A DNA stretch of 32,084 nt, taken from positions 1-32,084 of the forward strand of contig JADJHE010000029.1 of NCBI GenBank assembly GCA_016707685.1. The letters are read 5' to 3'. This document shows, in pieces, positions 1 through 8,900 of the stretch. The stretch's first letter is position 1; every line of letters begins with the position of its first letter. The position numbers and the translations under genes were made by a program. A model generated the notes under the pieces. It was not told where the DNA came from, searched no databases, and saw only the letters and a program-made list of their open reading frames with translations. This DNA is from Bacteroidota bacterium. Its GTDB lineage: Bacteria; Bacteroidota; Bacteroidia; 2-12-FULL-35-15.

Positions 1-532
1 GTGATCGAATTGGCTACTGGAAAAAAGAAGAGGTTAAAACATTCGATTTAATACATTCAAAAACCAACGGAAGCATTGCAGGTGAAGGCGCTGCTCATTT
101 ATGCTTGGAGTTGAAAAGAATGAGCATAGCTATGCTAAATTAAATGGGCTAAAAACCATTTACAAACCAGAAAATAATGCTGAAATTGAAAAACATATTC
201 AAGAATTACTAGCAGAAAAAGGTTTAACAACAAACGACATTGATCTTGTTATTTATGGTATCAATGGAGATGCTCGCTACGACAATGTATACTATGATTT
301 AAAAAACGGTTTATTGAAGGATGCAAGTGCTTGTTACTTTAAACACTTATGCGGTGAATACCAAACGGCATCAAGCTTTGCAATGTGGATTGCATCCATG
401 ATATTAAAAACACAAACTATACCTGCTTCGGTTTTAATTGGAGAACAAAAAAGAAAAACCGTAAAAAATATTCTTATCTACAATACATTCCTAAACACCG
501 ATCACAGTGTATTCTTGCTTTCGCAATGCTAA
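1..532 (+). CDS. Beta-ketoacyl synthase, C-terminal part, frameshifted
   Basis: This is the C-terminal end of a condensing enzyme; the active-site Cys region lies left of the window. From base 3 the frame reads a typical ketoacyl-synthase stretch with the Gly-Glu-Gly-Ala-Ala motif (GSIAGEGAAHLCLE). After about base 100 the homologous-looking sequence continues one frame over as LGVEKNEHSYAKL and ends in FLLSQC at 532. Adding one T to the TTT at 98-100 would join the frames as AAHFMLGVEKN. The role would be chain elongation of the polyene in a flexirubin/aryl-polyene pathway, inferred mainly from the genes that follow. The stop overlaps the next start by 7 bases, which suggests translational coupling. 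The family call is fairly safe; the pathway is inferred. Confidence 0.75.
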
Positions 533-1299
533 CATTCAAATCCTCTAGCCTACTATTCATTTTATCACTGGCTATATGTGGTTTGTTAGTTTATGTGTTT
601 TCTATAAGTTGTTGGTGGTTTATCATACCAGTATTCCTCTTTAAAGCCGCCATTATTTATGGGTCAGCAACAATTCAATCTAATTTTTATTTAAAAGCAT
701 ACAACTCGGCTAGTACTACCGAAAAAAAAATAGCCATTACTTTTGATGATGGACCTAATCCACTTTACACACAAAAAATACTTTCAATTCTAACTGAGTA
801 TCAGGCAAAAGCTACATTTTTTTTGATTGGTAAAAATATTGATGGCAACGAACATATCCTAAACGAAATCTACAATCAAGGTCATTTAATTGGTGGGCAT
901 TCCTTTAATCATGGTTTCTTTATTGACTTTAAAAGCGTAAATGGTTTTATAGAAGAAATAAATCAAACCAATCACTTAATAGAAACGACAATTGGTAAGC
1001 GTCCACGATTATTTCGTCCGCCTTATGGTGTAACTACTCCCAATATTGCAAGTGCTGTAAAAAAATTAAAGCAAGATGTTATTGGATGGAATGTAAGATC
1101 ATTGGACACTACCAATGATTCAACAGAAATCGTTTACAATCGGGTAATTACTCAATTAAAACCTGGCTCAATTGTGTTATTTCACGATACATCCGACAAA
1201 ACAGTGGAAGTATTAAAACAAACGCTTAATTTTGCAGAAGAAAATGGCTTCAAAATTGTTAATGTCGATGAGCTATTAAAAATCCAAGCATATGAATAA
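526..1299 (+). CDS. Membrane-anchored polysaccharide deacetylase (CE4 family)
   Basis: A 257-residue carbohydrate esterase family 4 (NodB-like) protein. The frame stays open upstream to 385, but ATG 526 is preferred because upstream sequence belongs to the ketoacyl synthase and the 7-base overlap is typical of operons. Two hydrophobic segments lie at about residues 8-28 and 30-48, so the catalytic domain is probably anchored in the inner membrane. CE4 motifs are complete: ITFDDGP with Asp74/Asp75, HSFNH with metal ligands His125 and His129, RPPYG with Arg164, and LFHDT with His220. It would hydrolyse an N- or O-acyl group on a sugar or similar substrate; the real substrate is unknown. It overlaps the LolA-like gene by 8 bases. 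Confidence 0.85.
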   Translation: MLTFKSSSLLFILSLAICGLLVYVFSISCWWFIIPVFLFKAAIIYGSATIQSNFYLKAYNSASTTEKKIAITFDDGPNPLYTQKILSILTEYQAKATFFLIGKNIDGNEHILNEIYNQGHLIGGHSFNHGFFIDFKSVNGFIEEINQTNHLIETTIGKRPRLFRPPYGVTTPNIASAVKKLKQDVIGWNVRSLDTTNDSTEIVYNRVITQLKPGSIVLFHDTSDKTVEVLKQTLNFAEENGFKIVNVDELLKIQAYE

Positions 1300-1927
1300 G
1301 TTAATTACACTCGTTTTTTTATTTTTCTCCACATTTCTATTTGCTCAAATTCCAGCAGGTTACAAACCGGTAAAAGATACTCTAGCTTTTAAACAAAAGA
1401 TGGAAGCACAATCTAAATTGGTAAATACCATTGAAAGTGATTTCACACAGGAAAAATATTTAAGTGTGATGTCCGAAAAAATCATTACCAAAGGGCATTT
1501 TCTTTTCAAAAAAGTAAACATGCTACGTTGGGAATATACCACTCCATTAAAATATTTGATTGCCATTAATAAAGATAAAATGTACATCAAAGACAATGGT
1601 AAAGTAAGTAAGTACGACATCAATTCTAACAAAATGTTTAAATCCATCAATGAAATGATGGTAAATACAGTTCAAGGTAATTTATTGACAAGCAAGGATT
1701 ATAAAGCAAAATATTACGAAAATGAAAAATTTTATTTGCTTGAATTAACACCTTTACAAAAAGGTGCGAAAGATTTTTTAAAAGTAATTCAATTGTATAT
1801 CGACAAAACAGATTATGCTGTTGTGAAAGTGAAAATGATTGAACCAAGTGATGATTACACAATGATCGATTTCTCAAATCGCAAAACGAACCAACCAATA
1901 GGTGATGAAAAATTTATTGTTAAGTAG
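1292..1927 (+). CDS. LolA-like outer-membrane lipoprotein carrier protein
   Basis: A 211-residue protein with a clear cleavable signal peptide (MNKLITLVFLFFSTFLFAQ) and then a LolA-like fold. The seen features are the early FTQEKYL stretch, the GHFLFKKVNMLRWEYTTP strand-turn and a late IDFSNRKTN segment, all usual for Bacteroidota LolA homologues. LolA family proteins ferry lipid-modified cargo across the periplasm. Aryl-polyene and flexirubin loci commonly carry such a LolA-like gene, so I infer that it helps move the acylated pigment rather than ordinary lipoproteins. It overlaps the deacetylase by 8 bases and the next lipoprotein gene by 23 bases, so it is part of the same operon. Confidence 0.85.
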   Translation: MNKLITLVFLFFSTFLFAQIPAGYKPVKDTLAFKQKMEAQSKLVNTIESDFTQEKYLSVMSEKIITKGHFLFKKVNMLRWEYTTPLKYLIAINKDKMYIKDNGKVSKYDINSNKMFKSINEMMVNTVQGNLLTSKDYKAKYYENEKFYLLELTPLQKGAKDFLKVIQLYIDKTDYAVVKVKMIEPSDDYTMIDFSNRKTNQPIGDEKFIVK

Positions 1928-2535
1928 TTTTATTGCTGTACTTATTTCTGGCTGTACATTCGGGCAGTATGGACAGCTAAAAAAACTATAAGCCCGAATC
2001 GCCATCTCCTAAATCAATTTTTGGAGAAAATTTCAATTCCTTTTTATTCAAAACAAACATCAGAGTTTACGGAAAAGATTTCAGTGGTTTGCTTGTTACG
2101 AAACAAATGCAACCCAATGATTATCGTGTTATTTTTACTACAGAATTAGGAATGAAATTATTTGATTTTGAGTTCAAAGACACCTCTTTTACACTCCATT
2201 ATTGTGTTCCACAATTTAACAAACCGGCCTTATTAAAAACAATTCAAAAGGATATTCAAATCCTTTTGATGAACGATGTTAAAACCGAAATATTTGAAGT
2301 ATTTACGAATCCCAAAGACAGTTGCTATGTTTATCGTATAAAGAATAATAAACTTCATAACTATTACTTTTTAGATCAAAGCAATAAGCTGTTGGTTAAA
2401 ATAGAACATGCAAAAAAGAATACAAAAAAAACAACATTTACTTTGAATAATTATTCCGACAATTTTCCAAGTAATATTCTGATTCAACATCATGATATTA
2501 AGCTAAAAATTGAACTAAACCTTTTAAAAAAGTAA
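1905..2535 (+). CDS. Putative lipoprotein of the pigment locus, frameshifted
   Basis: The gene appears to start at ATG 1905 inside the end of the LolA-like gene. It encodes a lipoprotein signal peptide (MKNLLLSSFIAVLISGC) with a lipobox ending at Cys17. The frame then stops in LKKL, while an open frame begins at 1981 (KNYKPESPSPKSIFGENF) and runs to 2535. Removing one A from the seven A's at 1979-1985 joins the two parts into one protein of about 209 residues. The downstream part alone would otherwise have its first ATG at 2098, or the TTG at 2089. I recognise no domain; the position next to the LolA-like carrier suggests an outer-membrane accessory factor for pigment transport. The two-frame reading is seen; the role is inference. 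Confidence 0.65.
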
Positions 2536-2536
2536 A

Positions 2537-3298
2537 ATGACATCCTCTCAAAACACTTACAGCCTTCCTGTATTGCTCTATCATCGTATTGTAAACAAAC
2601 AATCGGTTATTGGCAAGCATAAAGTGTATGTATGGGAAAAAGATTTTGAAAAGCAGATGCAATACTTAAAGGACAATGGTTACAAAACCATCACATTTTA
2701 TGATTTGCAGAAAGACCCCAAGATGGATTTAACAAAAAAAATCATTATTACTTTTGATGATGGTTATCTTGATAATTATGAGCTATTGTTCCCTATACTT
2801 AAAAAACACGACTTCAAAGCGGTTATCTATTTGGTAACAAAAATTGATCACAATGCTTGGGGAGTAAAAGAAGGAGAGCCTAGAGTAAATATGATGTCGG
2901 CTGCACAAGCAAAGGAAATGAGTGATTACGGCATTGAAATGGGAGGACATACGCAACATCATGTTGATTTACTGCGCCATACTGCTGCAGAACAAATGAG
3001 TGAAATCAAAGGTTCTAAAGAAGACGTAGAAAAAATTACTGGTAAACCTGCGATTAGCTTTGCCTATCCATTTGGTGGTATCAACGAAGATATCAAACGT
3101 ATTACCAAAGATGCCGGATTTGATTATGCCGTATCAACCAATACTGGTCCAAAAGAATTTGGAAAAGATTGGATGCAGATTCGTAGAATTGAAGTAACCC
3201 CAAAAACAACCTTATTGAGCTTTAAAAACAAAGTAAGTGGAAGCTACTTCTACCCTAGCTTCTTAAAATCATTGTTTACTGGCAAACAAACTAAATAA
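2537..3298 (+). CDS. Polysaccharide deacetylase family protein (CE4), second copy
   Basis: A 253-residue NodB-like deacetylase distinct from the copy at 526-1299. Motifs seen are ITFDDGYLDN (Asp74, Asp75), GGHTQHH (His138 and His142 as the likely metal ligands) and FAYPFGG at about residues 175-181. There is no signal peptide or membrane segment, so it is predicted to be cytosolic, unlike the first copy. It follows the lipoprotein gene with only one base between stop and start, and a GT2 gene follows 35 bases later. Substrate is not evident; with two glycosyltransferases in the operon, a sugar or acylated intermediate is plausible. The family call is strong, the function in the pathway is open. 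Confidence 0.85.
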   Translation: MTSSQNTYSLPVLLYHRIVNKQSVIGKHKVYVWEKDFEKQMQYLKDNGYKTITFYDLQKDPKMDLTKKIIITFDDGYLDNYELLFPILKKHDFKAVIYLVTKIDHNAWGVKEGEPRVNMMSAAQAKEMSDYGIEMGGHTQHHVDLLRHTAAEQMSEIKGSKEDVEKITGKPAISFAYPFGGINEDIKRITKDAGFDYAVSTNTGPKEFGKDWMQIRRIEVTPKTTLLSFKNKVSGSYFYPSFLKSLFTGKQTK

Positions 3299-3333
3299 TC
3301 TTTTATCTTCGCATAATCTAACAAACGAATAAG

Positions 3334-4215
3334 ATGAAAGTATCAGGATTTTCCTTTATAAAAAATGCGCTAAAATTTGATTATCCCATTATTGAAGCAA
3401 TAACTTCTATTCTTCCGATATGTGATGAATTTATTGTGGCTGTAGGAAAATCAGATGATAAAACATTGGACTATATCAAATCCATCAATTCACCTAAAAT
3501 TAAAATTATTGAGACAGTTTGGGATGACAGTTTGCGTGAAGGTGGTCGTGTATTAGCGGATGAAACGAACAAAGCATTTAGAGCGATTGCTGCTGACAGC
3601 GATTGGGCTTTTTACATACAGGGAGATGAGGTTATTCATGAGAAATACTTGGATAACATAAAAGCAGCAATGCTTAAATATAAAGATGATAAAGCAGTAG
3701 ATGGATTAGTATTTGACCACTTGAATTTTTATGGATCTTACGATTACATTGCCGACTCCAGACATTGGCAGAAAAAGGAAATTCGTGTTGTTAGAAATCA
3801 GAAAAACATTTATTCTTACAAGGATGCAATGAGTTTCAGAAAAGACAATGACGACAAACTTAATGTGGCCTATGTTAATGCTTGTATTTATCATTATGGT
3901 TGGGTAAAAACACCAACTGCTATGCAGCAAAAACAATTGGAATTTCAAAAGCTTTGGCACGATGATAATTGGATTAAAGAAAATGTGCCACAAGTAGATG
4001 AGTTCGATTTTTCAAATGTTGATTCGGTGGATTTATTCAAAGGAACTCATCCTAAAGTTATGGAACAGCGCCTAAAACGCTTGACTTGGAAATTCTCATT
4101 CGATCCTACAAAAGCAAAAAAAGAATCATTAAGAAGACGTATCTTGAACAAAATATACAAAAGTACTGGCGTTCACATTGGGGAATTCAAAAATTACAAC
4201 TTGATTAGAAAATAA
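3334..4215 (+). CDS. Glycosyltransferase family 2 protein
   Basis: A 293-residue cytosolic-looking GT2 protein. It starts directly in the nucleotide-sugar fold (MKVSGFSFIKNALKFDYP), followed by DEFIVAVGKSDDKT and the acidic motif WAFYIQGDEV, in which Asp98-Glu99 replace the usual DxD metal site. The middle carries DGLVFDHLNFYGSYDY and a conserved HYGWVKTP segment seen in this Bacteroidota GT2 subgroup. It would transfer a sugar from an activated donor; donor and acceptor cannot be read from the sequence. It lies 35 bases after the second deacetylase and 7 bases before the hotdog gene, in the same operon. The GT2 assignment is good, the substrate unknown. Confidence 0.8.
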   Translation: MKVSGFSFIKNALKFDYPIIEAITSILPICDEFIVAVGKSDDKTLDYIKSINSPKIKIIETVWDDSLREGGRVLADETNKAFRAIAADSDWAFYIQGDEVIHEKYLDNIKAAMLKYKDDKAVDGLVFDHLNFYGSYDYIADSRHWQKKEIRVVRNQKNIYSYKDAMSFRKDNDDKLNVAYVNACIYHYGWVKTPTAMQQKQLEFQKLWHDDNWIKENVPQVDEFDFSNVDSVDLFKGTHPKVMEQRLKRLTWKFSFDPTKAKKESLRRRILNKIYKSTGVHIGEFKNYNLIRK

Positions 4216-4222
4216 AACAACG

Positions 4223-4588
4223 ATGTTAATCAACGATTTTTTTACAATAAAAGACATTCAAAATGCTGAGAAGTATATCATCAGTATTGAACTAAATCCC
4301 AAACACAAAGTTTACCAAGGTCATTTCCCTGGCAACCCTGTTGCTCCAGGAGTATGTTTAACTCAAATGGTTCAAGAAACAGTTGAGCAAGTTATTGGAA
4401 AAAAATTGACGATGGTTAGTGGCGATAATCTAAAATTCACAGCTGTACTTAATCCAGAAATAAACCCCAATGTAATCTTAACATTTTCTCTGAAAACAAA
4501 AGACAACGGTCTTTTGCAAGCTGATGGAACTGTATCTGCAGGAGAAACAAGTTTCTTTTCAATAAAAGCAAGCTACAAAGAGAGTTAA
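4223..4588 (+). CDS. FabZ-like 3-hydroxyacyl-ACP dehydratase (hotdog fold)
   Basis: A 121-residue single hotdog domain with the FabZ hallmark QGHFPGNPVAPGVCL at residues 32-46, including the catalytic His34. FabZ enzymes pair this His with a Glu 14 residues later; here that place is Gln48, with Glu52 the nearest acid. This is either a subfamily feature or a change of function. In a polyene locus the expected role is dehydration of 3-hydroxyacyl-ACP during chain extension, creating the conjugated double bonds. It is the last gene before the 116-base gap and may close the first transcription unit. Fold call is strong; activity is less certain because of the missing acid. Confidence 0.8.
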   Translation: MLINDFFTIKDIQNAEKYIISIELNPKHKVYQGHFPGNPVAPGVCLTQMVQETVEQVIGKKLTMVSGDNLKFTAVLNPEINPNVILTFSLKTKDNGLLQADGTVSAGETSFFSIKASYKES

Positions 4589-4640
4589 GAAATACCCTTA
4601 AAAAGCATAAAATTATGGTCTAAAACTGCACAAAAATTGC

Positions 4641-4648
4641 TATTTTTG
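4641..4648 (+). promoter_or_regulatory. Possible -7 promoter box
   Basis: TATTTTTG matches the Bacteroidota -7 consensus TAnnTTTG and lies 56 bases before the GT2-DUF2062 start, in the only sizeable gap of the pigment operon. No clear TTG -33 element is visible at the usual distance, so this is a moderate call. Confidence 0.4.
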
Positions 4649-4661
4649 CAGGTACAGAAAA

Positions 4662-4682
4662 GTTGCCAATGGCAACCTTTTT
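4662..4682 (+). terminator. Small hairpin with T-tract inside the pigment operon
   Basis: GTTGCCA (4662-4668) and TGGCAAC (4670-4676) are perfect reverse complements with one base between them (six paired bases and a three-base loop in practice). They are followed by C and six T's. It could end transcripts from the upstream genes. Because it lies after the promoter-like box at 4641, it could also attenuate transcription into 4705. Confidence 0.45.
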
Positions 4683-4704
4683 TGTTTAAGCTTGTTAATA
4701 ATTT

Positions 4705-5919
4705 ATGGCCATTCAAAGTAAGGAGTTTTATCGTGAAAAATTAAACGCACTCAATTGTTGCGTGATTGTTCCTACTTACAATAATGAAAAGACAATTTTA
4801 ACAGTTATTAATCAGGTATTAGAATACACCTGTAACTTGATTGTTGTGAATGATGGAGCAACGGATAGTACTTCCGAATTACTGAAACAAGTAGAACATA
4901 AAATCACATTACTTTCTTATCAACCAAACAAAGGCAAAGGAATTGCACTTAGAACAGGTATTAAATATGCTCAGGAAAAAGGATTCCGTTATGCCATTAC
5001 TATCGATAGTGATGGACAGCATTATGCTGACGATATTCCTGTGTTTATAGCTAAAATTGAAGAGGAACCCGATACACTGATTGTAGGAGCACGAAATTTA
5101 AATCAGGAAAACATGCCAAAGAAAAACACCTTTGGAAACAAGTTTTCTAATTTTTGGTTTAAGTTATTTACGCATATCGATTTACCAGATACCCAATCAG
5201 GATACCGCCTCTACCCTATTGAAAAAATGAAAGGAACACGTTATTTCACTTCAAAGTATGAATTTGAAGTGGAGGTAATGGTAAAAGCAGCATGGAAAGG
5301 AATCAATGTTGTTCCTGTTCCAATAAAAGTTTTTTATGCAGAGGGCAATGAACGTGTAACACACTTCAGACCAGGGAAAGACTTTACACGAATTAGTTTA
5401 TTAAACACCTATTTGTTCTTTCTTGCTTTTCTTTGGTATAAACCTAAGTTTATCATACAAAATTTTACATGGAAAAACATTAAAGCGTTTTTACAAAAAC
5501 ATTTCCTGAATGAAAATGAATCAATTACACGAAAATCGCTTGGTGTTGCATTTGGAGTATTTATGGGCATTATTCCAATTTGGGGATATCAATTTGTTAG
5601 TGCATTAATTCTAGCTCATTTTTTAAAATTAAACAAAGCCATTGTTGGCTTGGCAGCACAAATTAGTGTTCCACCAATGATTCCGTTTTTAATTTATGGC
5701 AGCCTTAAAACTGGTCAGCTAGTTTTAGAGGGAAATATCAATGAAAGCATCTTTGATTCCTCTATTAATTCGATTCAGGAAATTTGGGAAGCAATGAAGC
5801 TTCACTTGGTAGAATATCTTGTTGGTAGCCTCATATTTGCGATATTATTAGCTATCTTATTGGGTATAATTACATTTATTACGTTAAAAATAATTGGCAG
5901 CAAAACTGTTGCTAAATAA
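4705..5919 (+). CDS. Glycosyltransferase family 2 fused to DUF2062
   Basis: A 404-residue two-part protein. The N-terminal GT2 domain (about 15-235) shows IVPTYNNEKT, VVNDGATDST and the metal-binding TIDSDGQHY with Asp101 and Asp103, resembling dolichol-phosphate-mannose-synthase-like enzymes. The C-terminal part (about 275-395) is a DUF2062 membrane domain (SLGVAFGVFMGIIPIWGYQ, then AAQISVPPMIPF). In flexirubin and aryl-polyene loci this fusion recurs next to the exporter, which is why I place it there. It would transfer a sugar at the inner face of the membrane. Its end overlaps the exporter start by 26 bases. Domain calls are strong; the acceptor is inferred. Confidence 0.88.
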   Translation: MAIQSKEFYREKLNALNCCVIVPTYNNEKTILTVINQVLEYTCNLIVVNDGATDSTSELLKQVEHKITLLSYQPNKGKGIALRTGIKYAQEKGFRYAITIDSDGQHYADDIPVFIAKIEEEPDTLIVGARNLNQENMPKKNTFGNKFSNFWFKLFTHIDLPDTQSGYRLYPIEKMKGTRYFTSKYEFEVEVMVKAAWKGINVVPVPIKVFYAEGNERVTHFRPGKDFTRISLLNTYLFFLAFLWYKPKFIIQNFTWKNIKAFLQKHFLNENESITRKSLGVAFGVFMGIIPIWGYQFVSALILAHFLKLNKAIVGLAAQISVPPMIPFLIYGSLKTGQLVLEGNINESIFDSSINSIQEIWEAMKLHLVEYLVGSLIFAILLAILLGIITFITLKIIGSKTVAK

Positions 5920-8900
5920 ATCAAGAAATAAGAAATTGCATTTACTATTTACATCCATCTATCGTTTATTAAAAAGAAGAAGAATTCTTTTCTTTTTAAT
6001 ATTCATATGTTCGATTGCCTTTTCTGTGTTTTTTGCATCAAAAATCACACTGGAAGAAGACATAACGAAGATGATGCCTACAGATGCAAAGGTAGAACGA
6101 TTAAACAACGTATTTAAGAATTCGAAATTTTTAGACCGACTAGTTGTTACTGTCTCACAAAACGATACAACAAAAGAAGCCGACTCTTATTCACTCATGG
6201 AGTATGCCGATAGCTTAGTAGAAGGAATAGAAAGCATTGACAGTTCACTCATAAAAGAAATTACCTATAAAGTCAATGATGATGTGATGTATGATGTTTA
6301 CAATACATTCATCGATAACCTTCCGCTATTTTTAGAAGAACATGATTATGCTACCTTAGAAAACCTAATTACTCCAGAAAAACTAGACACAACAATGGAG
6401 AAAAGCTATAAAACGCTTCTTTCTCCAGCAAGTGTTGTATTAAAGAAAAACATTTTACGAGATCCAATTGGAATAACACCCTATGCATTAAAGCGAATGC
6501 AAAGCTTACAGTTTGATGATAATTTTGAATTAGACAACGGTTACATTTTCACGAAAGATAAAAAGCACCTTTTATTTTTTATATCACCAAAACCAACATC
6601 ATCCGAAACAGCAAAAAATACGGAGCTACTCAATAAAATTGATAGTGTAATTGCTATTCACAAAATTTCAAATGCAACTATACATGCTGAGTATTTTGGT
6701 GGATTAGCAGTAGCAGTTGGTAACGCAAAGCAAATTAAGAGCGATGTAATACTTACTTTATCCATCACAATCATTGGATTATTCTTATTCATTAGTTTTT
6801 TCTTTAAGCGTTTAGAAGTATTCTTTGTAATCTTTATCCCCGTATTATTTGGTGGTGCTTTCTCACTAGCACTGCTCTATCTTTATAAAGGTGAAATATC
6901 AGCAATTGCATTGGGTGCCGGTTCTATCATTTTAGGAATTGCAATGGATTATACCATCCATTTCTATACCCATTTCAAGCATTTAAATTCAGCAGAAGCA
7001 ACCGTAAAAGACCTTTCTTTTCCACTAACACTAGGCAGTACAACTACCATTGGTGCATTATTAAGTTTGGCATTTGTAAAATCAGAAGCACTTCAGGATT
7101 TTGGAATGTTTGCAGCATTCTCTTTACTTGGTGCTGCACTGTTTACGCTTATTCTTTTTCCACATTTAATGCGAAAGAAAAAAGCAGAAGCAATTGAAAA
7201 AGAACACAAGCCAAACATCATAGAAAAAATAGCAGCATACCCGTTTGAAAAAAACAAATTATTAATCTGGTCAATTCTAATTTTGTCTGCTGTTTCACTT
7301 TTCACTTCACAAAAAGTAGAATTTGAAGGAGATATGATGAATTTCAACTACATGAGCAAAGACCTTGCACAAGCTGAAAAGAACCTAAATTCCATTAGCA
7401 ATGTCTCCCTTAAAAGCGTCTATTTAGTTTCTAGCGGTAAAACATTGGATGAAGCACTTGCAAACAATGAGAAAAACCTACCAATACTGAAGCGATTAGA
7501 AAAAGAACAAGTATTAAAAAAGTATTCTTCAATTAATACCGTTTTATTATCAAATACCGAACAACAGAAACGAATAACAAAATGGAATAACTTTTGGACA
7601 AAAGAAAAAAAAGACAAACTAAAAAATGATTTAATCCAAAAAAGTGCGGTCTATAAATTTAACTCAAACGCATTTCAACCATTCTACAATTTATTAGACA
7701 AGAACTTTAGCACAATTGATGCAAGTGCATTCAGTGGATTAAAATCAACCCTTTTGGACAATTACATCTCTGAAGGCAAGGACGAAACTACCGTTGTTAC
7801 TGTAATCAAAACAACAGCAGAAAATGAGGATAAAGTATTCAATGCATTCAAGGAAAACGAACATCTGGTTGTTTTTGATAAAAAATTCCTAACCAATCGA
7901 TTTGTTGAAATCATAAAAAATAATTTCAATTTAATTCTAACCATTTCTTCATTGTTGGTTTTAATCATGCTTATTATTTCCTATGGCAGATTTGAACTAG
8001 CACTAATTACCTATGTACCAATGGTATTAAGTTGGCTTTGTATACTTGGTATTATGGGATTATTTGGAATTAAATTCAACATCATAAACATTATTGTTTC
8101 AACATTCATTTTTGGTTTAGGAGACGACTATAGCATCTTTATAACAGATGCGATGATGAGTGAATACAAAACCGGAAAGAAAAACTTAGCATCTTATAAA
8201 ACAGGGATATTCATTTCAGCAATAACAACAATGATTGGAATTGGTGTTTTGATACTTGCATCTCATCCTGCACTTAAATCAATTGGATTGATTACCATTA
8301 TTGGAATGTTCTCGGTGTTACTTATCTCTAATACCATTCAACCTGCATTGTTCCGTTTTTTCATAACTAACCGTACTGATAAAAAACGAGTTCCATTTAC
8401 ACTACTAAGTTTACTGCAAACTGTTTTGGCTTTTGGATGGTTTACATTTGGCTGCCTTACATTAATCCCAATGGGCTTTGTAATCGTGAAACTATTGCCG
8501 ATTCCAAAAAAAACACGTTTAAAAATATTTCATCAAATTCGACACTACTATACAAAATCAATGATTTATATTCATGCACATGTACGCAGGAAATTCATCA
8601 ATGAACACAATGAAAAATTTGACAAACCAGCAGTCGTTATATGTAATCATCACTCCGTTATCGACTCTTTATTGATGCAATCATTAAGCCCGAAATTAAT
8701 TTTAATGGTAAATGATTGGGTATGGGATTCTCCATTTATGGGACCTATTGTCCGCTTGGGTGGCTTTATTCCAAAGTCGGCAGGATACGAAGAGAACCTA
8801 GATAAAATCAGAGAACTCATCAATGATGGGTATTCATTAGCAATATTTCCAGAAGGATCACGATCCGAAACTCCTAAAATTGGTCGTTTCCATAAAGGAG

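Noticed and set aside
385..525. Upstream extension of the first deacetylase reading frame
   Set aside because: These bases encode the ketoacyl-synthase C-terminus in another frame; ATG 526 gives a natural membrane anchor at the N-terminus.
3272..3311. TTG and TATCTTCG as a promoter before the GT2 gene
   Set aside because: The spacing of 29 bases is too long and the -7 box has a mismatch; the gene is probably carried by the operon transcript.
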